A DNA stretch of 38,831 bases from an uncultured Clostridia bacterium (GTDB lineage Bacteria; Bacillota_I; Bacilli_A; RF39; UBA660), in the NCBI GenBank assembly GCA_948433435.1, contig CAOJDX010000012.1, positions 1 to 38,831 of the forward strand. Reading direction: 5' to 3'. Position 1 is the stretch's first letter. Every line of letters begins with the position of its first letter. Positions 17,427 to 25,324 of the stretch are shown one piece after another. The notes under the pieces are model-generated. The model saw only the letters and a program-made list of their open reading frames with translations, made no database searches and was not told where the DNA came from. Both the position numbers and the translations under genes were made by a program.

Positions 17427-18470
17427 TTATTTTAAACACGTATAATTTGGTACTGTTAAATTTTCATCAACTTTAGTATCATAATTCATATTCCACATAT
17501 CCTTTATAAACTCATAATTAGTACCATCAAATTTTTTACTTCTAAAAGGTCTTTCTAATAGCTTTTGTAAATCTTCTGTTTGCTGTTTATTCAATTTACT
17601 ATTTTTATTAAGAGAATGATTAAGATATTCTGCTTTATCAATTTTAATACAAGCATTAAATTTCTTACCTTTTGTTTCTACATCAACAAAATGGAAATGT
17701 GGATAACTTTCATAATCTCCTACATAAAGATAAATACTGTAACCATTAATACTATCAATTAACCAAGGTTCTGTTTCACAACTACTTAAATACCTATGAA
17801 TATCTCCAATATCCATATCATCTCTTTCTGTATATTCTTTTAAAAAATCATAATGTCTTTTAATAAAATCTTGAACTCTCTTAAATTCTTCTTTAGGTAT
17901 CCCAAGTTTAACATCATATACTAATTGTGGATTTTCTTTATCAATACTTACAGTAACATAATCTTCAAATCTTCTATTACTTCTATGAGTATTTTGCATA
18001 AGTAAAGTATATAAATCTCTTTCATCATCATACTCATTAACATCACAATATAAATACAAATCTACTGGAAGACTTTGATAATCTCTAGTACTAATTCCAT
18101 TTACAAAGAAACCATCAATTACAGTTGGTTTAAATTTATTTATATGTGTGTGTTCCATAATAGAGTAATCAATATCTATACCATTAATAGTATCAATTAA
18201 AATTTGATATTTTTCTCTAATGAAGTTTAATACTTTTTTTAAATCTTTTTCTTTAACATTTAATTCTACTTCTTCTAGTAATTGTGGATTTTCTTTATCA
18301 ACACTAATAGGAATTAAATCATTTCCTGTAGTATATTTATTATAGTTGTTCTGCATATAAATTATTTTCTTTTTACCATCATATTTTATCCACAATGTAA
18401 TAGGTAGGTTAGTATTAGGATAAATCTTACTTCCTTTTTGAGCTAATATAATCATAGGTGTAAATTCCAT
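17427..18470 (-). CDS. PHFHx-domain protein with internal repeat
   Basis: A 347-residue protein made of two related units. ISVDKENPQL followed by a helix FIREKYQIL in the first half is echoed by VSIDKENPQL and FIKRHYDFL in the second. The C-terminal unit (YPHFHFVDVETKGKKF, CIKIDKAEYLNHS, VDENLTVPNYTCL) is homologous to the whole downstream protein, suggesting duplication and partial fission. No membrane segment or catalytic motif is recognised. Function is unknown. Confidence 0.6.
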   Translation of the reverse strand: MEFTPMIILAQKGSKIYPNTNLPITLWIKYDGKKKIIYMQNNYNKYTTGNDLIPISVDKENPQLLEEVELNVKEKDLKKVLNFIREKYQILIDTINGIDIDYSIMEHTHINKFKPTVIDGFFVNGISTRDYQSLPVDLYLYCDVNEYDDERDLYTLLMQNTHRSNRRFEDYVTVSIDKENPQLVYDVKLGIPKEEFKRVQDFIKRHYDFLKEYTERDDMDIGDIHRYLSSCETEPWLIDSINGYSIYLYVGDYESYPHFHFVDVETKGKKFNACIKIDKAEYLNHSLNKNSKLNKQQTEDLQKLLERPFRSKKFDGTNYEFIKDMWNMNYDTKVDENLTVPNYTCLK

Positions 18471-18489
18471 ACTTAATCACTTCCTTATA

Positions 18490-19143
18490 TTACGGAATAA
18501 CGGCAATTACAATATTTTTATCTAATACTATTACATCTTTAAAATAGTTGTTATCTTCAGTAGTAGTTAATTTTTCTTTAGGGTTATAATAACTTTCTCT
18601 ATATAAGAATATAATTTTATCTGTATGTTGTAATAATGGAGAATTATCTTGATAATCAAAACTAGTAATACTATCATCTTCTAATGTTTTCGCTTGTTGT
18701 TTAGTTAATTGGGATAATATTATTATAGGAACATTTAAATTTGTTGCTACTTCTTTTAAAATTTCTGTTGAATGTTTTAAATCATCCAATACAAGAACGT
18801 TAAAAGTAGTTGGGTGTATAAGTTGAATATAATCTATTACTACCAACGATAAACCATTTTTTGCGACTTCTTCACATTTACTTTTAATTTCTTCAATAGT
18901 TATCGTTGGTGTATCTATAATTTCAACTTTATCCGTTGCTATTCTCTCTTTTAAACGTTCTTTGCTTGTTTCTAAATTAAAATATAATATCTTATCATTT
19001 GTTTGTTTAGCAATATTATTTATTATATTTATAGCAAATGTACTTTTTCCAACACCTGGACGACTTGCAATAGCTTATAACTTTCCTTTTTCTAAACTAC
19101 CGATAGTATTATCTAAATTTTCATAACCTGTTTTTAAATTCAT
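18490..19143 (-). pseudogene. DnaB-type replicative helicase C-domain, in-frame stop at codon 23
   Basis: One open frame from ATG 19143 reads like a DnaB C-terminal RecA-fold ATPase: N-TGYENLDN, Walker A SRPGVGKSTF, an LETSKE motif, Walker B LVVIDYIQLI, NVPIIILSQLTKQQ, and a final basic strand. The single defect is TAA at 19077-19075 (codon 23), just before Walker A, where relatives usually have an aromatic residue. It is therefore a nonsense-mutated copy, or needs recoding or reinitiation. The DnaB N-terminal domain is absent. An intact paralog lies at 21585-22367. Confidence 0.78.
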
Positions 19144-19144
19144 T

Positions 19145-20125
19145 TTAAATCACATCTTCATATACTTTTAAATAATTCATTTTGTAATAAGTTAACCATA
19201 CATATATTATTGCTCTGTTAATCGAGTAGGCTTTAGAAAACAAATATTGTATTTTAGAACAACAATTTATGTACTCATCTTCTATTCCATGCTCTTTCAT
19301 AATAAAGATGTATTTTTCCCAAGTTTCTTTATAATTCTTAATTCTATGTTTTCCTTTAGCAATAAAGTTCATTATTTCATAAGCTAATTTTTTCTCTAAT
19401 CCTGCCATTATTAAAAAACTATAAATTGCTTCTCTATATACTGGATAATATATCATAGAATTTACTATATCTAATTTATCAGTAATTGTGCTTCTTTCTA
19501 AAGAAATAACACTAGCAACACAATTAACATTATTGATTATAAACTCTTGATTAAATAAACTTGTAGCTATTTTCATTTCACTTTCATCAAATATAGTTGT
19601 ATTTTCATCGATTAGATACTTGTAAAGTTCTTCATCTTTTAAATCTATATCTTGTCTATGCTTACCTGTTCTTGTTTCTAAATTTTCTAATACAGAACAT
19701 AATTCGTATGTATTTAAATATAAATTATGACCCTTTAAATCTTCTTCATTATTAATAGTTATACTATATTTCTTACATACTTCTTTTGTATATTCAAAAA
19801 TAGTTTTAAAATAATCTTCTGCAAATTCTAAATCAAATGTTATTGGTTTAAATCCTTTTTCATAAACTATACAATATTCAATTGGATTTACAAAAGTAAT
19901 TCCCAGTAAGTATGCAATATAAGATGAACCACATATTCTATCTATCATAATCCTATTATCAGATTTCACTTTTTTTGCTATTTCATATGCAATTAAATAC
20001 TGATATTCTATTTTTTCATCTATAATTATATCTAATTCTTCTTCTATTCTTGTTTTTATCTCTTGTGGTATATTGTTATTATATAATTCGAATAATTTAT
20101 CATCTAATATTTCTTTTAGCTTCAT
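19145..20125 (-). CDS. PolC fingers-like protein, catalytic palm lost
   Basis: A 326-residue protein that reads like parts of DNA polymerase III PolC. Residues ~24-84 follow the PolC finger/palm entry (RIEEELDIII, YLIAYEIAKKV, GSSYIAYLLGITFVNPIEY). Residues ~236-318 follow the PolC C-terminal fingers (FLIMAGLEKKLAYEIM, WEKYIFIMKEHG, SKIQYLFSKAYS, YYKMNYLKVY). Between them the palm is shortened: where PolC has PDIDLNF, this has ITFDLEF, so the first catalytic Asp is Thr, and the HPGG region is absent. It is probably not a polymerase. ATG 20125 after AAGGAAGG is chosen. A decoy or host clamp/DnaE contact is speculation. Confidence 0.72.
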   Translation of the reverse strand: MKLKEILDDKLFELYNNNIPQEIKTRIEEELDIIIDEKIEYQYLIAYEIAKKVKSDNRIMIDRICGSSYIAYLLGITFVNPIEYCIVYEKGFKPITFDLEFAEDYFKTIFEYTKEVCKKYSITINNEEDLKGHNLYLNTYELCSVLENLETRTGKHRQDIDLKDEELYKYLIDENTTIFDESEMKIATSLFNQEFIINNVNCVASVISLERSTITDKLDIVNSMIYYPVYREAIYSFLIMAGLEKKLAYEIMNFIAKGKHRIKNYKETWEKYIFIMKEHGIEDEYINCCSKIQYLFSKAYSINRAIIYVWLTYYKMNYLKVYEDVI

Positions 20126-20141
20126 TTTAATTTCCTTCCTT

Positions 20142-20287
20142 TTAATCACTTAATATATGAAATTCATCGATACCAACCAATAATGCTAAAGTTCTACCAT
20201 TATCCCGTTTCATATGTATTTGCCCCTCATCATCAATTATATCAACATTTTCTATTATTTCTTTAACTTCTTTTTTAATTTATTCAT
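20142..20287 (-). pseudogene. Small frameshifted gene upstream of the PolC-like gene
   Basis: ATG 20287 after AAGGAGTGTAAT opens a frame that stops after ten codons. Shifting by one base in the A6 run right after the start gives a continuous small protein with VKEIIENVDIIDDEGQI and NGRTLALLVGIDEFHILSD, ending just before the PolC-like gene. A one-base loss in a homopolymer, or an assembly error, is likely. The product is not recognised. Confidence 0.45.
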
Positions 20288-20388
20288 ATTACACTCCTTA
20301 ATTTTACTCATTGTAAATCAATTATAATTAAATTTTTTCTTTTAATATATTATTTTTTGGGAATAATCTCACATTTTTAAATCACTTC

Positions 20389-21453
20389 CTAATAATACTC
20401 TTCATCATAAACATCATCATAAAAACCATCGTCAAATATTTTCTTTTTTATATTTACAGAGTAGATATTTTCTTGATGGAGTATATCTAAATATTGTTTT
20501 AAATATTTTTGATAAACTAAATCTTCATTACCACGTACCATAGCAATAAAATTTAATCTACCCTCAATAACTTTCCTTATTTCTAAAATTAGATTATCTC
20601 TTTTATTACTACTACAATTATAATCTTTTTCTTTTTTAAAGTAGTATAATGCTATGCTATAAAGACCATCTTTTTCACATCTATTAAGTAATGCTCTAAG
20701 CTGTTTTAAATAAACTTTTTTAATATTAACTTTTTCATTTACAATTAAACCAGTTACTTCTTTTCTTTCATTATTCCAACTATAATTAGTTTTCTTTTCA
20801 TTAATAGTAAAGCCTTGTTTTTCAATAATACTTCTTAATCTATTTCCTATAATCACATAATTATCTTGCGTTCTCGTAACTATTTCTTTTGGAAATGGTC
20901 TATTACTAGACAAAGTGATATCGTCAGCATATCTAGTATAATTAAAATCATATTTTTCACTTAAATTTAATAACTGTTTATCTAATGAATAACAAACAAT
21001 ATTCGATATTGTAGGAGAACAAGGAGATCCTTGTGGTAATTCATTATGATAACAAGCAATTTTTGAAAGTGTTGTTGCAACATAATTTGGTAAATTAAAC
21101 GGTTCACTCATAAATATTCCTCTAACTCTTCCAAAGTGTATAGATGGAAAGAAATCTTTTAAATCAATATTTAAAATGTACTTAGCTTTGTTATGCACTT
21201 TAGCATTATCAACTATACTTTTACCTTTAACAAAACCATACTGACACTCTAAAAATTCATATTTTTTTGTAATGTAATTATTTAATTTTTCTTGTACCCA
21301 TTTTAATCTATCATCTGGAGCAGAGATTTTTCTATAACCACCACTTCTTTTAGGTACTTTAAACGTATGATACTTAGATTTAGTAAGTACATTATCTAAA
21401 GTATTTTCTTTTATATCTAAAATATAACAAATAAAATTTTTATAATTTCTCAT
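20389..21453 (-). CDS. Retron-type reverse transcriptase
   Basis: This 354-residue RT has the retron hallmarks: NAKVH (83-87), DLKDFFPSI with catalytic Asp97, LPQGSPCSP (139-147), YADD (175-178, Asp177/178), and VTG (233-235). The segment FGRVRGIF and the ACY motif resemble retron RTs of the Ec48/Ec83-like groups. Retron RTs copy part of a linked RNA into branched msDNA and usually work with an effector protein in phage defence. A candidate RNA lies directly upstream. The ATG follows AAGAGGCGG. The neighbours are DnaB-like (upstream) and PolC-like (downstream) genes. Confidence 0.92.
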   Translation of the reverse strand: MRNYKNFICYILDIKENTLDNVLTKSKYHTFKVPKRSGGYRKISAPDDRLKWVQEKLNNYITKKYEFLECQYGFVKGKSIVDNAKVHNKAKYILNIDLKDFFPSIHFGRVRGIFMSEPFNLPNYVATTLSKIACYHNELPQGSPCSPTISNIVCYSLDKQLLNLSEKYDFNYTRYADDITLSSNRPFPKEIVTRTQDNYVIIGNRLRSIIEKQGFTINEKKTNYSWNNERKEVTGLIVNEKVNIKKVYLKQLRALLNRCEKDGLYSIALYYFKKEKDYNCSSNKRDNLILEIRKVIEGRLNFIAMVRGNEDLVYQKYLKQYLDILHQENIYSVNIKKKIFDDGFYDDVYDEEYY

Positions 21454-21595
21454 TTGAATACCGCCTCTTGAATTCTAAACATTAATAACCACCCGAAGTG
21501 GTTACATATCGAAGATATGTACAAAATGTAACAATTTAATATTCACTGCGAAACGCCCGTGATATGCAATTCTTTATATTTTAATTAGTATTCAA
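21454..21595 (-). ncRNA. Candidate retron msr-msd RNA
   Basis: The interval directly before the RT start has the layout expected of a retron RNA. The ends pair (a1 TTGAATAC at 21595-21588 with a2 GTATTCAA at 21461-21454), with further GAATT/AATTC pairing inside. An msr-like hairpin with stems CAC/GTG and GCG/CGC lies at 21565-21539. A distal part closed by ATTAA/TTAAT holds TACATATC/GATATGTA (21521-21503) and AACCAC/GTGGTT (21503-21487) hairpins. GTTACAT/ATGTAAC gives an alternative stem. The 5' end overlaps the last codons of the upstream gene. No clear priming-G consensus was recognised, so boundaries are tentative. Confidence 0.55.
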
Positions 21596-22367
21596 TAAAT
21601 GTAGATTTTTCTTTATCATATTCTAAATATGTTATACCAACACTACAAAACCGATTTTTAGATACACTAATCTCAGTTATATTCTTATTATCATAATCAC
21701 GATATAATAAAATAACAACATCTGAATTACATTCTAAATTACCAGTATTTTTTAAATCTACAAGTAATGGTCTTTTATTTTCTCTATATTCAACATTTCT
21801 TGATAACTGCGATGATATAAAGATAATTGTTTTATATTTTGTAGTAAGATAACGTAATCTATCTAAAATATCATTAGATAAATCAGTTACAGAAGTAAAA
21901 GGTTTTTCGTTTTTCATAAGTTGTATGTAATCAATAACTATAAATTTAATATCCCTATTTTCTTCTAATAATTGTTCTAATTCTAAAATATTAAAACAAT
22001 CATCTGAAATATAAAGATTATATTTTTTAGAAATAAATTCATTCATACTTATTTCTGAATAATCTTTATTATTCCAAATTTTTACTAAATCTTGTTCTGT
22101 ACATATTCCAGCAAATTTTAATGCTGCTATCTCTTTACTTGTTTCTAAACTTAAATATAAAATAGGTAAATTATATTTTTTTAACAAATTAATTACTATA
22201 TTATTTAAAAATGTAGTTTTTCCCATTCCTGGTCTAGAGCCTACTGTTATTATATTTCCATCTTTTAGACCACCTATTAGAGCATCTAAATTTTTATAAC
22301 CTAAATCATATGATTTTGAGAATTTATCATTAATTTTGATTTCATCTATCTTATTTATTGTTGCCAC
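21585..22367 (-). CDS. DnaB-like helicase ATPase domain (intact)
   Basis: This RecA-fold ATPase matches the C-terminal half of DnaB: Walker A GSRPGMGKTTF, the motif YLSLETSKEIAAL, Walker B KFIVIDYIQLM, IIFISSQLSR, NLECNSDVVILLYR and a closing SKNRFCSVGITYLEY. It lacks the DnaB N-terminal domain (260 versus ~450 residues). GTG 22367 is preferred because AGGGGTG lies 8 nt before it; GTG 22379 is the alternative. It lies directly upstream of the retron RNA and RT. It may act as the element's helicase or as a helicase mimic. Confidence 0.82.
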   Translation of the reverse strand: MATINKIDEIKINDKFSKSYDLGYKNLDALIGGLKDGNIITVGSRPGMGKTTFLNNIVINLLKKYNLPILYLSLETSKEIAALKFAGICTEQDLVKIWNNKDYSEISMNEFISKKYNLYISDDCFNILELEQLLEENRDIKFIVIDYIQLMKNEKPFTSVTDLSNDILDRLRYLTTKYKTIIFISSQLSRNVEYRENKRPLLVDLKNTGNLECNSDVVILLYRDYDNKNITEISVSKNRFCSVGITYLEYDKEKSTFIEY

Positions 22368-22369
22368 GA

Positions 22370-22858
22370 TTACAAACACCCCTTACTTAAAATTTCTTGT
22401 TTTCTTTCCTTAACACTTTCTATATCAAGTGTTTCAAAGAAAAAATATTTTTCTTGTTCTTTATCGATTAAACTTTCATTAATTCTAGGTATTTGTTCCA
22501 TTTTTATAATACCCATACCATCATATTTTTTATTAAAACACTCTCCATAAAACCTCCACGAAGAACCTATTTTTATTTTTTCTAAAGTTTCCTCTAAAGA
22601 ATTATTTGGAATTACTAATCTAGCAATAATGCTATCAGTCATATCACTTAGTTTTAAAGTTAAATAAACTATACCTCTTTCATGAACTAACATATCAATA
22701 CCAAATATATAAGCTTCAATTAAAGTGTTATCAGTTTCATAATCAAATTTTCTTGGTAAATCTTTAATTTTAGTAATAGGATATTTACATTTTTTATCAT
22801 CAATAGTTGAAATAATTTCAGTAAATTTACTACTAGAAATATCCGTTTTTTTATTCAT
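22370..22858 (-). CDS. PolC OB-domain-like protein
   Basis: A 162-residue protein whose core follows the OB domain in the N-terminal region of PolC. KYPITKIKDLP is followed by TLIEAYIFGID, YLTLKLSDMTDSIIARLVIP (PolC has LLTFKITDYTDSI), a helix, and GSSWRFYGEC ending in IKMEQIPRI. No exonuclease or polymerase domain is attached. With the fingers-like protein at 19145-20125 it makes two separate PolC-derived pieces in one operon. The next gene starts 2 nt after its stop. It may bind single-stranded nucleic acid; that is inference. Confidence 0.65.
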   Translation of the reverse strand: MNKKTDISSSKFTEIISTIDDKKCKYPITKIKDLPRKFDYETDNTLIEAYIFGIDMLVHERGIVYLTLKLSDMTDSIIARLVIPNNSLEETLEKIKIGSSWRFYGECFNKKYDGMGIIKMEQIPRINESLIDKEQEKYFFFETLDIESVKERKQEILSKGCL

Positions 22859-22871
22859 TTCATAGTTTCCT

Positions 22872-22925
22872 CCTTTAAATATTATTATAATGAAGAACAG
22901 GAAAGAAAACTAGCCTATAACTAGT
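22872..22925 (-). terminator. Repeated hairpin/leader block between operon genes
   Basis: After the 2TM gene stop the minus strand reads ACTAG-loop-CTAGT followed by TTTC. A very similar block (24062-24113) follows the PD-(D/E)XK gene, with ACTGG/CTAGT. Both contain AAGAAAACTAGCC on the plus strand and an ATTATAATGAA segment. They look like duplicated weak terminators joined to the leader of the next gene. Confidence 0.45.
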
Positions 22926-22934
22926 AATTTATAT

Positions 22935-24041
22935 TTAATTTTGAACTTCATCAAAATATGCAATATAATCTTCAACACTGCCATCTTTTATCTTATTATT
23001 AACATTTATTTTTGGATATTCTAAACCTATATTTAATACAGTTTCTTTTATTCCAACATCTATTAATAGCTTCTCCACTTTACTATTGTAGTGATTTTTT
23101 CTAAATTCTATAAAATCGTTCCACTTAGTATATATATCGTTATAAAATTCATTTTCCTTGTTTAAAAAACAATTTAATTCTTTTTCCATTTCTTCTATAT
23201 GATTTTTTAAAACTTCTTTTGGTTTGATTTTATTTAGTTTTAAAGTTTCTACATATTTCATATCTGTAAATTTATCTTCAAGTTTCTTTTGTAATTTCGG
23301 GATTTCATCATCTTTAAACATTTTATACATAAAATAAATTATCACAAGTGGTAATGACATACCTAATATAAGTTGTATACCAAAAAGAGCATCGTTATAA
23401 TTTGTTAAAATAAGAATTAATAATACTATACTAACTATAACAATAATTATATTTACCATTTTTGTTTTTTCTGCTTTTTTTAGGTTTATTGAAGTATCAT
23501 AAGCATCAACTTTGGTAAGTTCTTTAGTATATTCTTCGGGGTTATCAATCCAATCTAAAAATTGTTCTCTTATTTCTTCTTCTCGTTCAGAAGATAGTAT
23601 TTTTTTTAACTTGTTTATTCGTGGAAACACTTCATAATAACGATTAATAATCAATTCATCATCTTTAGATAAATAAATTTTTGCATCTTGTATTTGTTCA
23701 TCAAGATTATAATATTTTAAATCAATATCTTCTTTAAGTTTCTGTAACTCTTTAGGTGGTGTAAATAAGTAATCTCTAAAACTATCAATAGCCTCTTTAG
23801 TAATCCCAACATCATCACACAAATTTAAAATTCGCATTTCTTCTTCGTGTTCCATTTGCTTATATTGAGCTATCATTTCATTTAATCTATTTTTTTCGTT
23901 AATTTGATTTTGTTGTGCTATTAACCGATTTTGTTCTTCTAATAAACTTTTTTGCTCTTGATGTTGGTCATACCTTGCGTCTGCCTCACTTCGTTGCCCC
24001 CGAGTATCATATACTTCCCCATCTTTCCCTATATATCCCAT
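22935..24041 (-). CDS. Two-TM coiled-coil membrane protein
   Basis: A 368-residue protein. The N-terminus has a Gln/Glu-rich coiled coil (residues ~25-70), then a helical cytoplasmic region. Two hydrophobic helices lie at about 196-214 and 220-242, followed by a second long helical/coiled region. No enzyme motif is visible. In several retron types a 2TM protein is the effector, so this is a candidate partner of the RT two genes downstream. That link rests only on topology and operon position, and the protein is larger than known 2TM effectors. Confidence 0.65.
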   Translation of the reverse strand: MGYIGKDGEVYDTRGQRSEADARYDQHQEQKSLLEEQNRLIAQQNQINEKNRLNEMIAQYKQMEHEEEMRILNLCDDVGITKEAIDSFRDYLFTPPKELQKLKEDIDLKYYNLDEQIQDAKIYLSKDDELIINRYYEVFPRINKLKKILSSEREEEIREQFLDWIDNPEEYTKELTKVDAYDTSINLKKAEKTKMVNIIIVIVSIVLLILILTNYNDALFGIQLILGMSLPLVIIYFMYKMFKDDEIPKLQKKLEDKFTDMKYVETLKLNKIKPKEVLKNHIEEMEKELNCFLNKENEFYNDIYTKWNDFIEFRKNHYNSKVEKLLIDVGIKETVLNIGLEYPKINVNNKIKDGSVEDYIAYFDEVQN

Positions 24042-24113
24042 ATTTATATCTCACTCCTTTAAATTATTAATAATTATAATGAAAAATAGATAAGAAAACT
24101 AGCCAAAAACCAG

Positions 24114-24740
24114 TTACTTATCTATTTCATTTACTAGATACATAAAAGTACCTGCTTTTTCATCATTTATTTTACTAAATTCTTTCCAATTCATAGTATA
24201 AGATCCTTTTAATGTTATAGGTTCTTCATAACCTTTTTTAGGTGTTTCTCTATTCCAATTTAAAGTACCAGTTTTTACTACGTTTTCGTGAATAGAAAAC
24301 TCTTTATACTCTGCATTTTCTCTCGGTACATTCAAATAAGATAAATCGTTTGTTAAGAATATTGTATAACCTTTTTTAAATAGTGGCTCGTTATCTCTAA
24401 ATTTTTCAATTCTTTCAACATCTTTTAAAGCAGAATAACAATTTTCATTTTGAGCATTATCAGTAGATAAATTATATTCAATATTATCTACTATTCCTTT
24501 AAAAGCAAGTTTCTTATACTTTAATTCAATAGGATAGTACTCATTATCTCTAATTACTACAATATCAATACTCTTTCTAACATCAAAAGGAGAACGATAT
24601 TCAGTTTCTATTCTTGTATTTTCATACATATCTCGAATAACATCACGTAACTTTTGCTTTAAATCATCTTCATTACGAAAAATCTTATTTCTTTTCCTTA
24701 GTTCATCTAAAACTAAATTAATATCAAAATCTGTATTCAC
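24114..24740 (-). CDS. PD-(D/E)XK nuclease-like protein
   Basis: A 208-residue protein with FRNEDDLKQKL, then SIDIVVI (Asp59), then YPIELKYK (Glu72 and Lys74). This D...ExK arrangement with an upstream helical Glu/Asp is typical of PD-(D/E)XK nuclease folds. It may cut DNA or be an inactive relative. GTG 24740 is taken as start because GGAGGTG lies 7 nt upstream; TTG 24746 would be too close. It is the first gene of the operon driven by the promoter at 24806-24835. Confidence 0.62.
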   Translation of the reverse strand: MNTDFDINLVLDELRKRNKIFRNEDDLKQKLRDVIRDMYENTRIETEYRSPFDVRKSIDIVVIRDNEYYPIELKYKKLAFKGIVDNIEYNLSTDNAQNENCYSALKDVERIEKFRDNEPLFKKGYTIFLTNDLSYLNVPRENAEYKEFSIHENVVKTGTLNWNRETPKKGYEEPITLKGSYTMNWKEFSKINDEKAGTFMYLVNEIDK

Positions 24741-24777
24741 AATCAATCACCTCCATATCTACAAGCGCAACCTTATG

Positions 24778-24835
24778 GCACGTTAATAACGTGCTTTTTC
24801 AACTAATTTTACCACTTAAATGATATAATTGTCAA
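24778..24835 (-). promoter_or_regulatory. Promoter and palindromic operator of the main operon
   Basis: On the minus strand TTGACA (24835-24830), an 18-bp spacer and TAAAAT (24811-24806) predict a start near 24799. A perfect palindrome, GCACGTT-AAT-AACGTGC (24778-24794), covers about +5 to +21. It lies between the operon and the divergent HTH gene, so it is a likely operator for that regulator. The same palindrome followed by TTTTT on the plus strand could mimic a terminator. Confidence 0.65.
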
Positions 24836-24881
24836 CGAGTTTAAAGTCGATAATTTACGATATTTACAAAGGAGTGTAGAT

Positions 24882-25094
24882 ATGAAATTAAATTTCAATG
24901 ATTATGAACCTAAAGATGTTATCCGTATTATTCGTGAATGGACTGGACTTACTCAAGAAGAATTCGCAAAAACAATTAATAAGAAAAAAAGAACTATACA
25001 AGATTATGAAGCTGGTAAGTGTAGATACTATGCAGAAACATTAAAATTAATATGTAAAGTACATAATATAGAGATAACTATTAACAAGAAGTAG
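24882..25094 (+). CDS. XRE-type HTH regulator
   Basis: A 70-residue single-domain Cro/CI-like protein with IIREWTGLTQEEFAKTINKKKRTIQDYEAG, a typical HTH. It is transcribed away from the long minus-strand operon and is the last gene before the right end of the element. It is therefore the probable repressor of that operon. AAAGGAG precedes the ATG. Confidence 0.82.
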   Translation: MKLNFNDYEPKDVIRIIREWTGLTQEEFAKTINKKKRTIQDYEAGKCRYYAETLKLICKVHNIEITINKK

Positions 25095-25324
25095 TTATCC
25101 TTTTTTATCCCAAAATAAAACACTTCATTTGCGTGTACCAATCGTGTACCAAATTAACAAATTTATATGGCATTTTTTGAAATTTTAGAAAAATAAAAAC
25201 GAATTTAATATAATTTACTATTTTTAAATATTAGAGTATTTTTTATTGTAATTACTAGAAAAAATAATTGAAATTAATAAAAAAATGTATTACTATTAAA
25301 CCAATGCAAATGACTAGAGTTAAA
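25095..25324. promoter_or_regulatory. Right end of the element, with arm-type sites
   Basis: No gene is seen in this AT-rich stretch. The paired sites CGTGTACCAA lie at 25132-25141 and 25143-25152, matching the pair at the left end, and GTTAAACCTTG overlaps the core. It is the other half of the attachment site. Confidence 0.65.

Noticed and set aside
24778..24799. The GCACGTT/AACGTGC palindrome as an intrinsic terminator on the plus strand
   Set aside because: No plus-strand gene ends upstream of it. Its place just after a minus-strand promoter fits an operator better.
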